Program-made: the position numbers and the translations under genes
The notes under the pieces: model-generated
Told to the model about the DNA's origin: nothing
The model's input: only the letters and a program-made list of their open reading frames with translations
The model's database searches: none
Shown: one piece after another, positions 22,089 to 32,058 of the stretch
How positions within the stretch are numbered: position 1 is the stretch's first letter
Layout: each line of letters starts with the position of its first letter
Assembly (NCBI GenBank): GCA_947179485.1
Contig: OX359250.1
Span: 26,856,654-26,920,653, forward strand
Source of the DNA: Allacma fusca
Taxonomy: Eukaryota > Arthropoda > Collembola > Symphypleona > Sminthuridae
Direction of reading: 5' to 3'
Length of the DNA: 64,000 nt

Positions 22089-23486
22089 ATGGAGAAACGT
22101 GTGGCAACAACACCAAGTCATAAGTCTATAGTGAAAGACACTTTGAATTTGGAAGCGAGCGTGAGAGACGACCCGACGAAGGAAGAAGTACTAACAGAAG
22201 CCTCAAGCATATATAGTCAATGTTTTGACATGCATACTGTGTATATATATCCTGAAGGGTAGGATATACCAATATGCTCTCCACTCATCAGCACGATCAC
22301 GGCCCCTCACCATTCAATGTTTGGGGTCCTGGGATTTTTCGTATCTCATAACCCCATCCTGCATGTGCACAGTCCACGCTTGACAGTCAGATCCTCCAAA
22401 CTTCCTGAATGTAATTAACACAGACGTGCTCTAGCCATGTGGTCAGTAACTAGATATTAAACCCTCGATTAGTTAAATAATTTAATAATAATTCAATAAC
22501 AATAATTTTAATAATTATATCTGTAATTATTTGAAATCACATTTTGTCTTTTATCAGATCAGAGTATCTCCAGTCCTAAAATGTCCAAGCTATTACGAAA
22601 AATGCTGGAGGAATAAAAATTCATCTGTAGTTGACCTCAATGATTATCGTCAAGCGGGAGGGTTCGTTGAAATTTTAGTAGTAATTAAATTAGTAGTAAA
22701 TTAACTATTTAATATTTATTGTGTCACAAGTGCTTTCAAGTATAGAAATTTAATGATAGTTATCTTACTTGTTGCAGAATTCGGAAACTGTTGGGACCAA
22801 AGTTTGAAGATGTGGATGCCTTGGATAGGGCTTCAGTTTGGAATCAGTTAAATAGTCACTACGGAAGTATGTCTTACACTAGTTACCAATCTGTTAAGGG
22901 AGTAGATTTGAAGAATTATGTGATCATCCATCCAAGTCTGTTACAACGCTTGCTACGGCCCCAATCTTGCAATTGTGCGTCAAAAAGAAAAGTGACGGCA
23001 GCAGGCCAGAATGTTAAGCGTTTGGGAAATACCACGCGGGGGAAGGGGAAACAACCAAAGAAGCCTGCAATTTCGAAACCGCTGAAGAAAAAGAAAGTGC
23101 AGGATAATTTAAGGGCGAAGAAATTCTACAAGTGTATTTTTTGTAAGAAAAATTATCGGTGTACTTCAAGTTTACATTGCCAAACTAGGAAGCATATCGA
23201 TGATGAGAAATGTCAATGTCATGTGTGCCCATTAAGCTGCAGATTGCCAGGCCAAGTTCAAGGACATGAAGGACTCCGTGTGAAATCGGAGTTTCCTGAA
23301 ACTCCAGGAATCCAAGAGTGTCGTAGACAACCTAAACGCACCTGCAGATTACGGCAGTATTTTAACGTCTCTTGCAGGATTTGTGAGCTTACTTTCGGTA
23401 ACCAGGGCGAACTGGAAGCTCATTATGTCGAATCTCACAAACTACCAGTTGTTCGAGTAAGGAGGTTGGTGATAACAACAAAGTAA
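22089..23486 (+). CDS. C2H2-type zinc-finger protein, unknown specificity
   Basis: Three exons: 22089-22258, 22563-22661 and 22778-23486, joined in frame, giving 325 residues. The exon 2 donor (GTTCGT) is weak but preserves frame. The N-terminal third (about 1-150) is unfamiliar and contains a compact part (LLGPKFEDVDALDRASVW). A strongly basic Lys/Gly/Pro linker follows (KGKQPKKPAISKPLKKKK). The last third has Cys/His-rich units: YKCIFCKKNYRCTSSLHC and a CHVC unit, which are irregular, and a canonical C2H2 finger (CRICELTFGNQGELEAHYVESH). It is probably a nuclear DNA- or RNA-binding protein. Only the last finger fits the consensus well. Divergent from NSE4. No orthologue is recognised. Confidence 0.7.
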
Positions 23487-24299
23487 GAAGGAACCTTACA
23501 AGACAGTATCATTCCGAATACGACGCTAAACACTAATGATATGTAATTATTTTGTACTCGTGTTTTTGTGTACGTATTTGTACGACATTGTCCATGCTGT
23601 CATAGGCCCAACAGAAATAAATATAACTTGTTATACGATCTGTATGTAAGTACCGTAAATACTTCACTGCAATCTTCGAAGAAATGGTTGATTTTTAAAT
23701 TTCGTATTCCTCTGAGGAAGTGCATGGATTCAGTACTTTCAATTCAACCGATGCTTAAAAAAATATATTTGTATATTCATTGTGAAATCTAAATAATTAT
23801 TCGTAAATTCAGTTTCATGTATACAACAAAGTTAAATTTTATTAATTACTAGAAAATATTTAGACGATGGCTTTTGTTCTTAGTCTATAATGTAGGGACT
23901 AGAAACATTGAATGAATTTAAAATAGACCTCAGTACTTTAACAATTCACAGAACGCTAGGGAAACTGAAGCATGGATTAAAAGGGAACATTGTGACTTGA
24001 GGTTACTCACTGGCTTTTATATAATGGCAGTGATACTAGCTACTCGATTTAAAACACGACAGGATTAGAAAAAGCGTATTCTTGAAGTTTGAGTAAAAGT
24101 ATGAAAATGAGTGTACAAAGTACAAAGCCAAACCAAACTGAAGTAGTTTAATGCATTAGTTTGAAATGTTTACCACTCATGTGGGGATAATGCATAATAT
24201 GAACCTCGCCTAAAACCATGTAGCCCAGAGGAAAAATATACTTAATAAATTCGCTCGGTTTTTTTACTCTGCACTTCAACGGTGCGAAATAGTCGGATG
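23487..24299. other. Intergenic
   Basis: Probably the 3' UTR of the zinc-finger gene followed by AT-rich spacer. No gene seen. Confidence 0.4.
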
Positions 24300-24980
24300 A
24301 TTACCTCTGGCTGCCACACTTAATAAAAACTGAAGAACTTGGATTTCCTTAAAATAGGTTTCAATATTCGGAATGAACACATCAGTATCCACAGACATCA
24401 TTGCTTCCTCATTATCAAATTGACCACGGTACTTGGGAGCTGAGAAGGAAACTAGCTGGTGCCGTGCAAAAAGATCGTACCCATCTTCGACAACTTAGTG
24501 TGCCCTTCAATGGCACCAGATCATGACGATTTAAGAAACTCTGCTCCAAAAGTAAAGGATACTCCGCGATTATTTTCCCCCAACCAGAATATCACTGTCA
24601 GGGTATGGCCGCAAAAGATAACACAGTATACCTGAGTCTGGCACATCTTTGGGCCTGTTTTATTTGTTCCATATATTTTGGAGATTCGGACTCAGCCCCT
24701 CATGATAGCAGATCTTCCCAACGAATGTAGCAATCGGGCAACATTTGAAACAATCTGCAAAAATCTTCCATAATTTCATATTGTACCTTCTTTTGGATTC
24801 GTCATAGAAATCATGGATATGATTTATGGAAGCACATTGATGGTTTCAAATCAATCAAATTAATCACCATAAATATCCCTATACAAATTTTCAATAGAGC
24901 TTCTAAATCAACTGGGATTAGCTGCTCGAGTGAGTTCATTCGACATTCTGGATCTCAATATTAATGCATTACCAGTTTTG
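24300..24980 (-). pseudogene. Protein phosphatase 1 catalytic subunit (PP1) pseudogene, probably a retrocopy
   Basis: On the minus strand, pieces of PP1 appear in the right order without introns. EALLKIC (near 24905) corresponds to [30 protein letters not shown] and [15 protein letters not shown] (near 24845-24745) correspond to NHECASINRIYGFYDECK and what follows. GLSPNLQ, PKDVPDSGILCYLL and the [18 protein letters not shown] region (near 24490-24430) follow, then [16 protein letters not shown]. There are several stops and frame changes. A stretch of about 50 codons is missing between the DLLRL-like region and NHQ. The N-terminal and far C-terminal ends are gone. The lack of introns in a continuous match suggests an old processed copy. 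Confidence 0.8.
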
Positions 24981-25781
24981 ATATTTGGAGAAAATGTAAA
25001 TATGAACACATGGACCATGGACATAATTTGGGCATATTGGTCGGGTCTTGCTGATTTGTGGAAGGTCGGGAGAACACACGATTTTGCGGGAGTCTGAAGG
25101 TCTGAGGTGGGTGGTCTGGCTAAATGGCCTAGGATTTGCATTTGTGTTACTCGTATTATTGTAACTTGGCTCAAATGTCGCTTTTAATATAGAATATGAT
25201 GCTCATATAATTTATCTCTCCTGTAATTACGAATTACAAGCCCTGGTTTATGTAAGCACATCTTCACTTACTACAGGGCAAACAGGGGTTAAAGAACAGC
25301 CCTTTGTGAGTGAAACAGGGTGCCCCCAGTTTAGTCATAGGGGCTACACCCATATAGTTTTCCTTGTAATTTAAGCTTAAAAATACCTTCAGACATCCCG
25401 ATCTTAATACTTTCGGTAAACAGTGAGTTCTCTGAACCTCCCACAAATTAGGAACCTCAATTAGGAGGATTGAAGAAACCCCCTCTGGGTTCGGGTTGGA
25501 CTTCCCTGATTTTATTTGCAGCAGTAGCTATACATAATGATTATTAAATATAACCAGGGTTACCAGCTGTTCCAATGCAGTTCTGTTTCTATAGCCATAA
25601 CTCCTAGCACATTAATTTCTTTAAATGTTTACTATTTGACGAGAAAAAAGATGCACGGGCTGTTAATTGTATTACTTAATTGAATAATGCAATATAAGTG
25701 TAAGTGAACCTTTATGTTTTTCTGCTTACAACATAATATCTGAAGCTAAAGGTAATGTTTATTCTTACATGGGGCAAGTAC

Positions 25782-25807
25782 TTATTATTATTATTATTAT
25801 TATTATT
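25782..25807. repeat. (TTA)n microsatellite
   Basis: About nine units of TTA. Confidence 0.9.
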
Positions 25808-26499
25808 TGTGGCAATTAGCACAATTTTTACAATTGGTAGTGTATGTTAATGAGAGAATACACTTAAAAGTAAGCTAGAATTGTATGCAACTTTTTAAAG
25901 GGCATTTTTAATGCACAATGTCACGAGCAAAAGCGAGAGTAAACAAATATGCGAAAACCAAAGGTGACTTTTTTGAGCATTTTATAAGAAGTGTTAATGT
26001 AAGTGCTCACTTTTGTCAGCATTATTCTTGGGATCAATATTCTCAATTTTTTCTTCCAGTCCAGCTGGTTTACAAATTCAGGGCCTTTTGGAGTCACTCC
26101 TTTTACATCTTATTGCCTGTTGCCAAATTATTGGCTTCATTTTAAATTAAATTAAAAATGCCATATCCATGGTTATAATTTTGTAGCTCACTTTATCATA
26201 CTACTGAAAGCCCTGCTTACTAGGGCACTTACTTGCAGACTGGGGGCCATACTCACTGACTCTAGAATGTATGACATACAGATAAATACCAATTTAGAAA
26301 AGAGTACTTACAAAGTACAACACAAAGCTAGGGAAACCATATGAATTCATTCGAAAACACTTGAGAGGTACTTACTTACATCTACATACATTTTTGATTT
26401 AAAGTCAAATGATCTGCAGGCAGTCTCACTGAAAGCAAAATGGTCGACATGCACCATATAGTCACACGGTTTAATATATTGTGTGCATTTAGTTCATTC

Positions 26500-26705
26500 T
26501 GCATTTAGTGAAAAATGCTTGTAGATCCTTTTACTGCTAATATAAACTGCTTAAAGATCCTTTTACTCGTAACATAAACTCCCTGTAGATTCTTTCACTT
26601 TTAGTGAAAACTGCACGTCGAAAATTTTGCTTTTAGTAAAAATTACTTAAAATACTTATAGTGAAAATTGCATGTAGATTATTTTATTTTAATTCAAAAT
26701 TTACC
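26500..26705. repeat. Degenerate tandem repeat, unit about 45 bp
   Basis: Four to five imperfect units share the pattern TTTAGTGAAAACTGC, then GTAGATYCTTTTA. Spacing and sequence are eroded, so unit limits are approximate. Confidence 0.5.
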
Positions 26706-27756
26706 TACATCATTCAACGTGCTCACCAACGGCACAACACTATGTAAGCTCTCAGGCGAGATTCATTACTAAGTTTAAATTCCAATAATTAACTCCCAAC
26801 ACAACACAAAAATGCATTCTTGGATTTGGTGCACAATTATAACACCATTAGTACATTTACGGTCCTAAATGCATCTAATCTGGCATGGCTAAATTAATGG
26901 GATTTCGATGGCTGGATTAGGTTAGATTGGACCTTAAAATTGTTAAATTCCCCTGGGAAGTTTGCCTATAGTAATTAACGTTTTTAATACACGAATTCTA
27001 AAATAATTTGTGGGAACGTCATAAGTGCAGGACCCTTTCGCCTCGATTCTTCATTTTCCACAGTAAATTATAAGATGACACGATCCATGGGCTATGATTC
27101 AATAAATGACATCACAAACCTTAAAAATACGTGTATGCATAAACATTATGTATTATGAATTTGCGCCATTAGCCAAGCTAAATTGTAAGTTTTCTAGTTG
27201 GCATTAACATTGATCTGTGGTTTAATAGTACTGCAGATACATAGAAACTTCACCAAATTAAACAGATGCTAACCATTCCATTTCCATGACCTAATGTCAT
27301 TATGAAAAATTATGTATAGCATCTATCAGTTGTAACACATGTGTGTACACATCCGTGCAGGTCTAAATTCTACAAACAGTCAACATTTTCCCTTATTTTG
27401 TTAAATTACAAACAAATATTTGTATCTGCGGCCTTGTTTGTCGAAACTGAATTTTCGGAATTACGTGTGCGTCAAGAATAATAATAATTACTAATAAATA
27501 ATTACTCCAAATCATGGAAGAAGCTTACAAAAAATGTCGCATTAATAAGTCCCTGATGGTGCTTTATTGTTCATGCCACACGTGTGGGGTGACGTAAAAT
27601 GCAAAGTGATGATTTCAATCTCAATTTTCCAGGTAATTTGGATCATTTGAGTGAATACAGCAACAGTCGCATACATTTATGGGACTTTACCATAGATTAA
27701 AATCAAAGTTGGAATACAATAAATTCTTTGAGTATTTTAGCATCTACCAGTAGTAT

Positions 27757-27786
27757 TATTCCAACAATACACAATGCCTCTCATGT
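27757..27786 (+). promoter_or_regulatory. Conserved upstream box of secreted-peptide gene 2
   Basis: TATTCCAACAATACACAATG followed by CCTCTCATGT, 77 bp before the TATA box. It is the counterpart of 16581-16610 and 17739-17768. Confidence 0.5.
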
Positions 27787-27833
27787 ACTTAAAAGCCAAA
27801 CAAACGTGTTAAAATATAAAAAGAACACGGAGG

Positions 27834-27869
27834 ATATATAAACTCACTCGGAGACAGAAATCATCATTC
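27834..27869 (+). promoter_or_regulatory. TATA box and initiator of secreted-peptide gene 2
   Basis: ATATATAAA at 27834-27842 with the initiator TCATTC at 27864-27869. Same layout as gene 1. Confidence 0.65.
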
Positions 27870-27978
27870 AGATTCAGAAAATTGATATCTATTTATTATT
27901 TATCATAAGTGAGAGTTGGCTCAAAGATAGAAATTTCATTAGTCGGAAATCCTCAACTGGAGAATTCTAAAAAGTAAA

Positions 27979-28495
27979 ATGTTGAAGCATTTAGTTGTTG
28001 CAGCTTTAGCTCTGATGCTGTTGTCTACTGCAATGGCACGAGGCTTGGATGACACGAAGGTGATTTACTGTAATTATTATTTTAATTCAACCAATTCCTG
28101 AATTTATAATAACGTAGAGCTTTCCCAAATTATTTGAAAATCCTGAAATCTATAGCTTAACCAGGGCGAGTCTTCCCCTGTTGAAAATGGCCAGGACGGT
28201 GCACTCACCCGGCTCTTTTGTAAGTCTCTTTCTTATGAGCTAATCCTTAAAGTTATCCAGACAAATAATCATAATCTTATCACAGGAATTACCAAAGGTC
28301 TGTAAAACCGATAGAACATGTACTACTTAGAAATTCATGTAAAAATTGTTTGCGTTTTTTCCAGTCACTAATTTCCGATGGCCTTTCTTTCCGTTGTTCA
28401 CGGTGACACGATCCACCACGACAACAACAACAGCATCTACAGCTTCCACTGCTTCTAGCTCACCGGCCACTACTGTTGCAGCAGGAGGACGCTAG
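27979..28495 (+). CDS. Small secreted protein, cluster member 2
   Basis: Three exons: 27979-28059, 28156-28219 (or from 28165 using a second in-frame acceptor) and 28365-28495, with phases 0 and 1, giving 91 residues. The signal peptide (LVVAALALMLLSTAMAR) and 5' UTR closely match member 1. Exon 2 is polar. The exon 2/3 junction makes an aromatic patch (RLFFTNFRWPFFPLF). The tail is nearly all Thr, Ser and Ala (STTTTTTASTASTASSSP), typical of O-glycosylated mucin-like segments. There are no cysteines in the mature part. The mature peptide hardly resembles member 1, although the leader and promoter are conserved. The function is unknown. Confidence 0.7.
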
Positions 28496-29792
28496 TTTTG
28501 AAAATAAAAATAAAAATTGAAATATTCTGTATTTCTTGTTTGACTATACTTTCGAATTATAATCAAACATATTTACTTTTACGAAAGACACTGCTGACTT
28601 TATTGCTCTAGTTTTGAGAATTTCATGTTCCCATACGGAATGGTGCTGGACATTTTTTGCAAAAGATGAGTTCAAACATTTATGTTATCAAGAAATTACA
28701 TATAATTATATAAATTGAGACTGTCTGGAGAAAGTACTATTTTACAATCACCTTCAAACATAGATATACTATCACAAAACTACTGGCACCATATGGATTA
28801 TTTTACAGTGTGAAGGTGAACACAGAATAAATAATCCATCAAAACTAAAAATTCCTTCCATGCAGTTTCTGCCTTTCAGAGGGGTAATATGCAAATCATG
28901 TATTTACTTATCATCCCAAAATTAATGACTGCCGGTATATTCTCAATAAAAGTATTTCATTCAAAAATTGTCTAAATCTAAAAAAGTATTGTGCTACTTG
29001 AAAATGTAAATGTCAAAAGAAGTCCTCCGTAAAAAAAACCTTACATCTTATTCTTACCACACTTAAAAGCAAAGTAGTAAATTAGTAGCGAACCATCAGC
29101 GCTACCTGATCACAATGGGAAGGCCTCCTCATATTTATTTTCATAGGGTAACAAAACATTGTATTGATACAGCTGCTTTTCCGGGAAATCTGCTTCAAGA
29201 CTTCAACGATTAAATTAATTTTACTTTAAGTTTTACCTTCCGAGAAAAGCCGGGTTACCTCTCAATGTCAGGTAGCCAGAGAATTATGAAGCCAAATAAT
29301 ATGACATGACAGTGGAGTGATGGAGAAATAAGGTTAACTTAACATTTCACGATTTAAAATGCCTACGTGGAATCCCGACGTTATGAGGACAAGATTCATG
29401 CAAAGTTCAAAACAGCACACTTTTTTGACCTCATTTGAAATCAAAATATTAGCTAAAAACCTCAACACTCGCATGTTCATAGACCGGTCCGTCTGCCCAT
29501 AGAAGTATTCATGGTTACTTTAATATTTAATCAGTTTTGCAAATCAAGTACATTTATTTCCCATAATTATATAAAAACGGATCGTCGGGCTCCAGACCTG
29601 AATCATAATCACCAAGTATCAGTCATTGTAATAACATAAAGAATACGTGGTTATTCACTTTATTCTTTCATAATTTTATTAATAATTATTCATAATCACT
29701 GAATAATTGGTTACCTCAGAAAAGTAAACATTCGCTCTGTTTTTTCCATACCTTTTGCATTAAAAAATCTTATATTTGGAATTCAATTCGAA
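28496..29792. other. Spacer between cluster members 2 and 3
   Basis: No gene seen. The right end has a TATA-like ATTATATAAAAACGG near 29566-29580, the likely core promoter of member 3. The conserved upstream box of members 1 and 2 is not recognisable here. Confidence 0.45.
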
Positions 29793-30238
29793 ATGTTCCG
29801 TCAAACTATTGTGGCTGCTTTGGCTTTATTTGCACTAGTCTTGGCCACGAGTGAAGAGCTAGACTTGGAAGAATATGAGGTAATTATTTAATCCCTAGGA
29901 CATTTTTTACATGTGTTTTTCCTCTTTCTAAAGCAAAATTATTTTTTTTTAGTCCGAGACAGAAGCTACTAGTGACGAACTAGTGGTGGACAAAAGGACG
30001 GAAGAAAAAAACAAAAACAACCGATTCTTCTGTAAGGACCTTTTCTATGTCATCATTACTTTCATCAGAATAATTTCTACTAAAAATTGAACATCAGTGA
30101 AATTAATTATTGTCTTGTATAGTTCCACAAATCTACATCCCACTTCCGATTACCCTATTAACAACCACAGGAACAACAACTGCTACTACGATGGGTCCGG
30201 CTAACATGACAATGACAAACATGACGATGACGACGTAG
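29793..30238 (+). CDS. Small secreted protein, cluster member 3
   Basis: Three exons: 29793-29879, 29953-30031 and 30123-30238, with phases 0 and 1, giving 93 residues. Signal peptide QTIVAALALFALVLA, then an acidic stretch (SEELDLEEYESETE). A Lys-Arg pair (VVDKRTEE) could be a prohormone-type cleavage site. The aromatic/hydrophobic patch at the exon 2/3 junction reads NRFFFPQIYIPLPITLL. The tail is Thr/Met-rich with two N-glycosylation sequons (NMT). The gene architecture equals that of members 1 and 2, though overall sequence similarity is weak. An AATAAA signal lies near 30357. Function unknown; a peptide precursor is one option. Confidence 0.7.
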
Positions 30239-31325
30239 CCACAGCCACAGGAATTCAGCTCCCAGTAATATTTCATGGAAAAAAAAAGGAAAATTTACAA
30301 TAAATTGTACCTACAGATCCAATGACATTAACAGAACTTGTGCGCAGATTTTCAGAAATAAAATAATTATTTTACATGTAGTTTTTGCTTTAATATGATT
30401 TTTTGAATGACAGTAATCACTGCCTGCTACAACTGTCCCTTATGAACATATTAAATCATTATTAACTCCTTAACAAGTCTTTACCTGTTCTAAATTAATT
30501 CTACTTATGCTACCCCTGTTTAGGAGTAATTATTCGTAACACAAAATTATTGAATGAGCATATGGGAATCCTTCATACTAGGACCTCGAATCAGGTTAAG
30601 ACTCCGAAGGCTTTTAGAAAGCTCAATTCCACCTCAGCATTGTCAAAGACAGAGGGTATGAATTGTAGAGTTAAACGGATTGCTAATTTATTATTACACA
30701 TATTCCATTAGTGGTTAAAATACCCGGAAGTTTGAATACTATCATTATAAAAAAATTACTGGAATTTCCACTTCATATTACATAACCCCTTGAAAAAACC
30801 TGCCAATTAAAAGTATCCAAGGAAGGAACATCTCTGGGATGGATATTGGCAATAGAACCGTTGCTGGATTAAATGGGAATATAGGGGAGTCCCGGTGTGT
30901 GTCCTACATGTAATTATTTATAAAATCTCTTACGTGATCGACAGAGATCACCATAGAACGGTTGACATATGTGCACACTTGAACAATTATTAGTATAAAA
31001 TTGAGGCAGCTTACACATTGAATACACACACATATCAATCAATTATTTTCTAGCACATGTTTCAAATTTAATATAATAAATGGAATATTACTCAATACTA
31101 CTTGACATTGGAAAATCAGAGTCTGGTTTTGTTTGTTTCCGAGTCTTTATCCTTTTACCTGGGCTTTGTCAAGGCATTTTTAAAGTCATTCATTCATGCT
31201 TTAATGTACGATCCTCGGGAATTTTTTGCAAGGGTATAAAGCTCGGGTAGCATCATTTCGTCCCCCTGCTTCAACTTCAGCTCCTATTTGTGTCTGGATT
31301 GATAATAATTCCAATTTTTCCAAAG
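30239..31325. other. Spacer between cluster members 3 and 4
   Basis: No gene seen. A TATA-like GTATAAAATTGAGGC near 30990 is not followed by a coding exon and might be a lost copy. The TATA box of member 4 is GGTATAAAGCTCGGG near 31233-31247. Confidence 0.4.
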
Positions 31326-32058
31326 ATGTTGAAAAAAAATCAAATTTTAGTAGTTTTTCTGTCACTTTCGCTGACAATGCACTCCGTCATCTCGGTCCCT
31401 CTACAAGTAAGGAAAGCTCTTAAAACTAGCGTATCTTTCTCATGAATTTGAATTCCTTAAAAAATATATTAAAAATTCTGAAGGGCTTTCTGCTATTGAA
31501 ATCCGAGGTATTGAATTTTTAGTTAAAAGCTATTGATGCCACAGAGGCCTCATCCGTGCTTGATGGAAGTGGGGCTGAAGATCAGGATTCTAACAAACCT
31601 TCCTTGATTGCTCAGTCCAGGCTGCGTAAGAATTAGTTGAAATTTGACGCTCGTTTCACAGGAACCTGGATCTTTATTTTGAATTGAAATGGATGATCGT
31701 TCTATGATCAAAAAAATATTTAACTTCCACATTTGGAATCTACATCACTATCTTAATTTGAAAGACCTTTTCCTTGACCTTTCCAGTTTGCCTTCTACTC
31801 TTGAAGCCATTTCTAGCCGGGCTAGGCATTGGTAGCTTGCTAGGACGCCCAAGTCAATACTTCCCCCTTGGTAATCTCGGAGGCGCTAACAGGCCTGCTG
31901 GGACAGACCCGGCAGCACCGGCAGGAGGAGCAGCCCCTGCACCCGGTGAGGAGAAGCCTGCTGGAGGGGATAAAGCTGAGGAAAAGCCTGGAGACAAACC
32001 TGAAGACAAACCTGAAGACAAACCTGAGGACAAGCCTGAAGAAGCTAAAGAAGAGTAG
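31326..32058 (+). CDS. Small secreted protein, cluster member 4 with PEDK repeats
   Basis: Three exons: 31326-31406, 31523-31625 and 31787-32058, with phases 0 and 1, giving 151 residues. Exon 1 is a signal peptide that starts MLKK like members 1 and 2 (QILVVFLSLSLTMHSVIS). Exon 2 is acidic. The exon 2/3 junction encodes a hydrophobic patch (RLLCLLLLKPFLAGLGIGSL). The tail is Ala/Pro/Gly-rich and then becomes four to five tandem KPEDKPED units, ending in acidic EEAKEE. The tail is very hydrophilic and probably unstructured. An AATAAA lies near 32115. The exon pattern links it to members 1-3, but sequence similarity outside the leader is low. Confidence 0.7.

Larger units (their letters stand above)
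24981..27354. other. Intergenic, 2.4 kb
   Basis: Holds a (TTA)n microsatellite and a degenerate tandem repeat (separate entries). Small open frames (for example 25918-26145) have no recognisable features. No gene seen. Confidence 0.4.
27360..27900 (+). repeat. Duplicated 3'-flank/promoter unit, copy 2
   Basis: Aligns with 17355-17930, including GTCTAAATTCT, the TTGTTTGTCGAA region, GTGACGTAAAATRCA, AAATCAAAGTTGGAA and the conserved box. Unlike copy 1 it leads into an intact promoter and an intact gene (member 2). Confidence 0.7.

Noticed and set aside
25918-26145. 75-codon plus-strand open frame
   Set aside because: Low-information sequence with no similarity and no promoter or splice signals.
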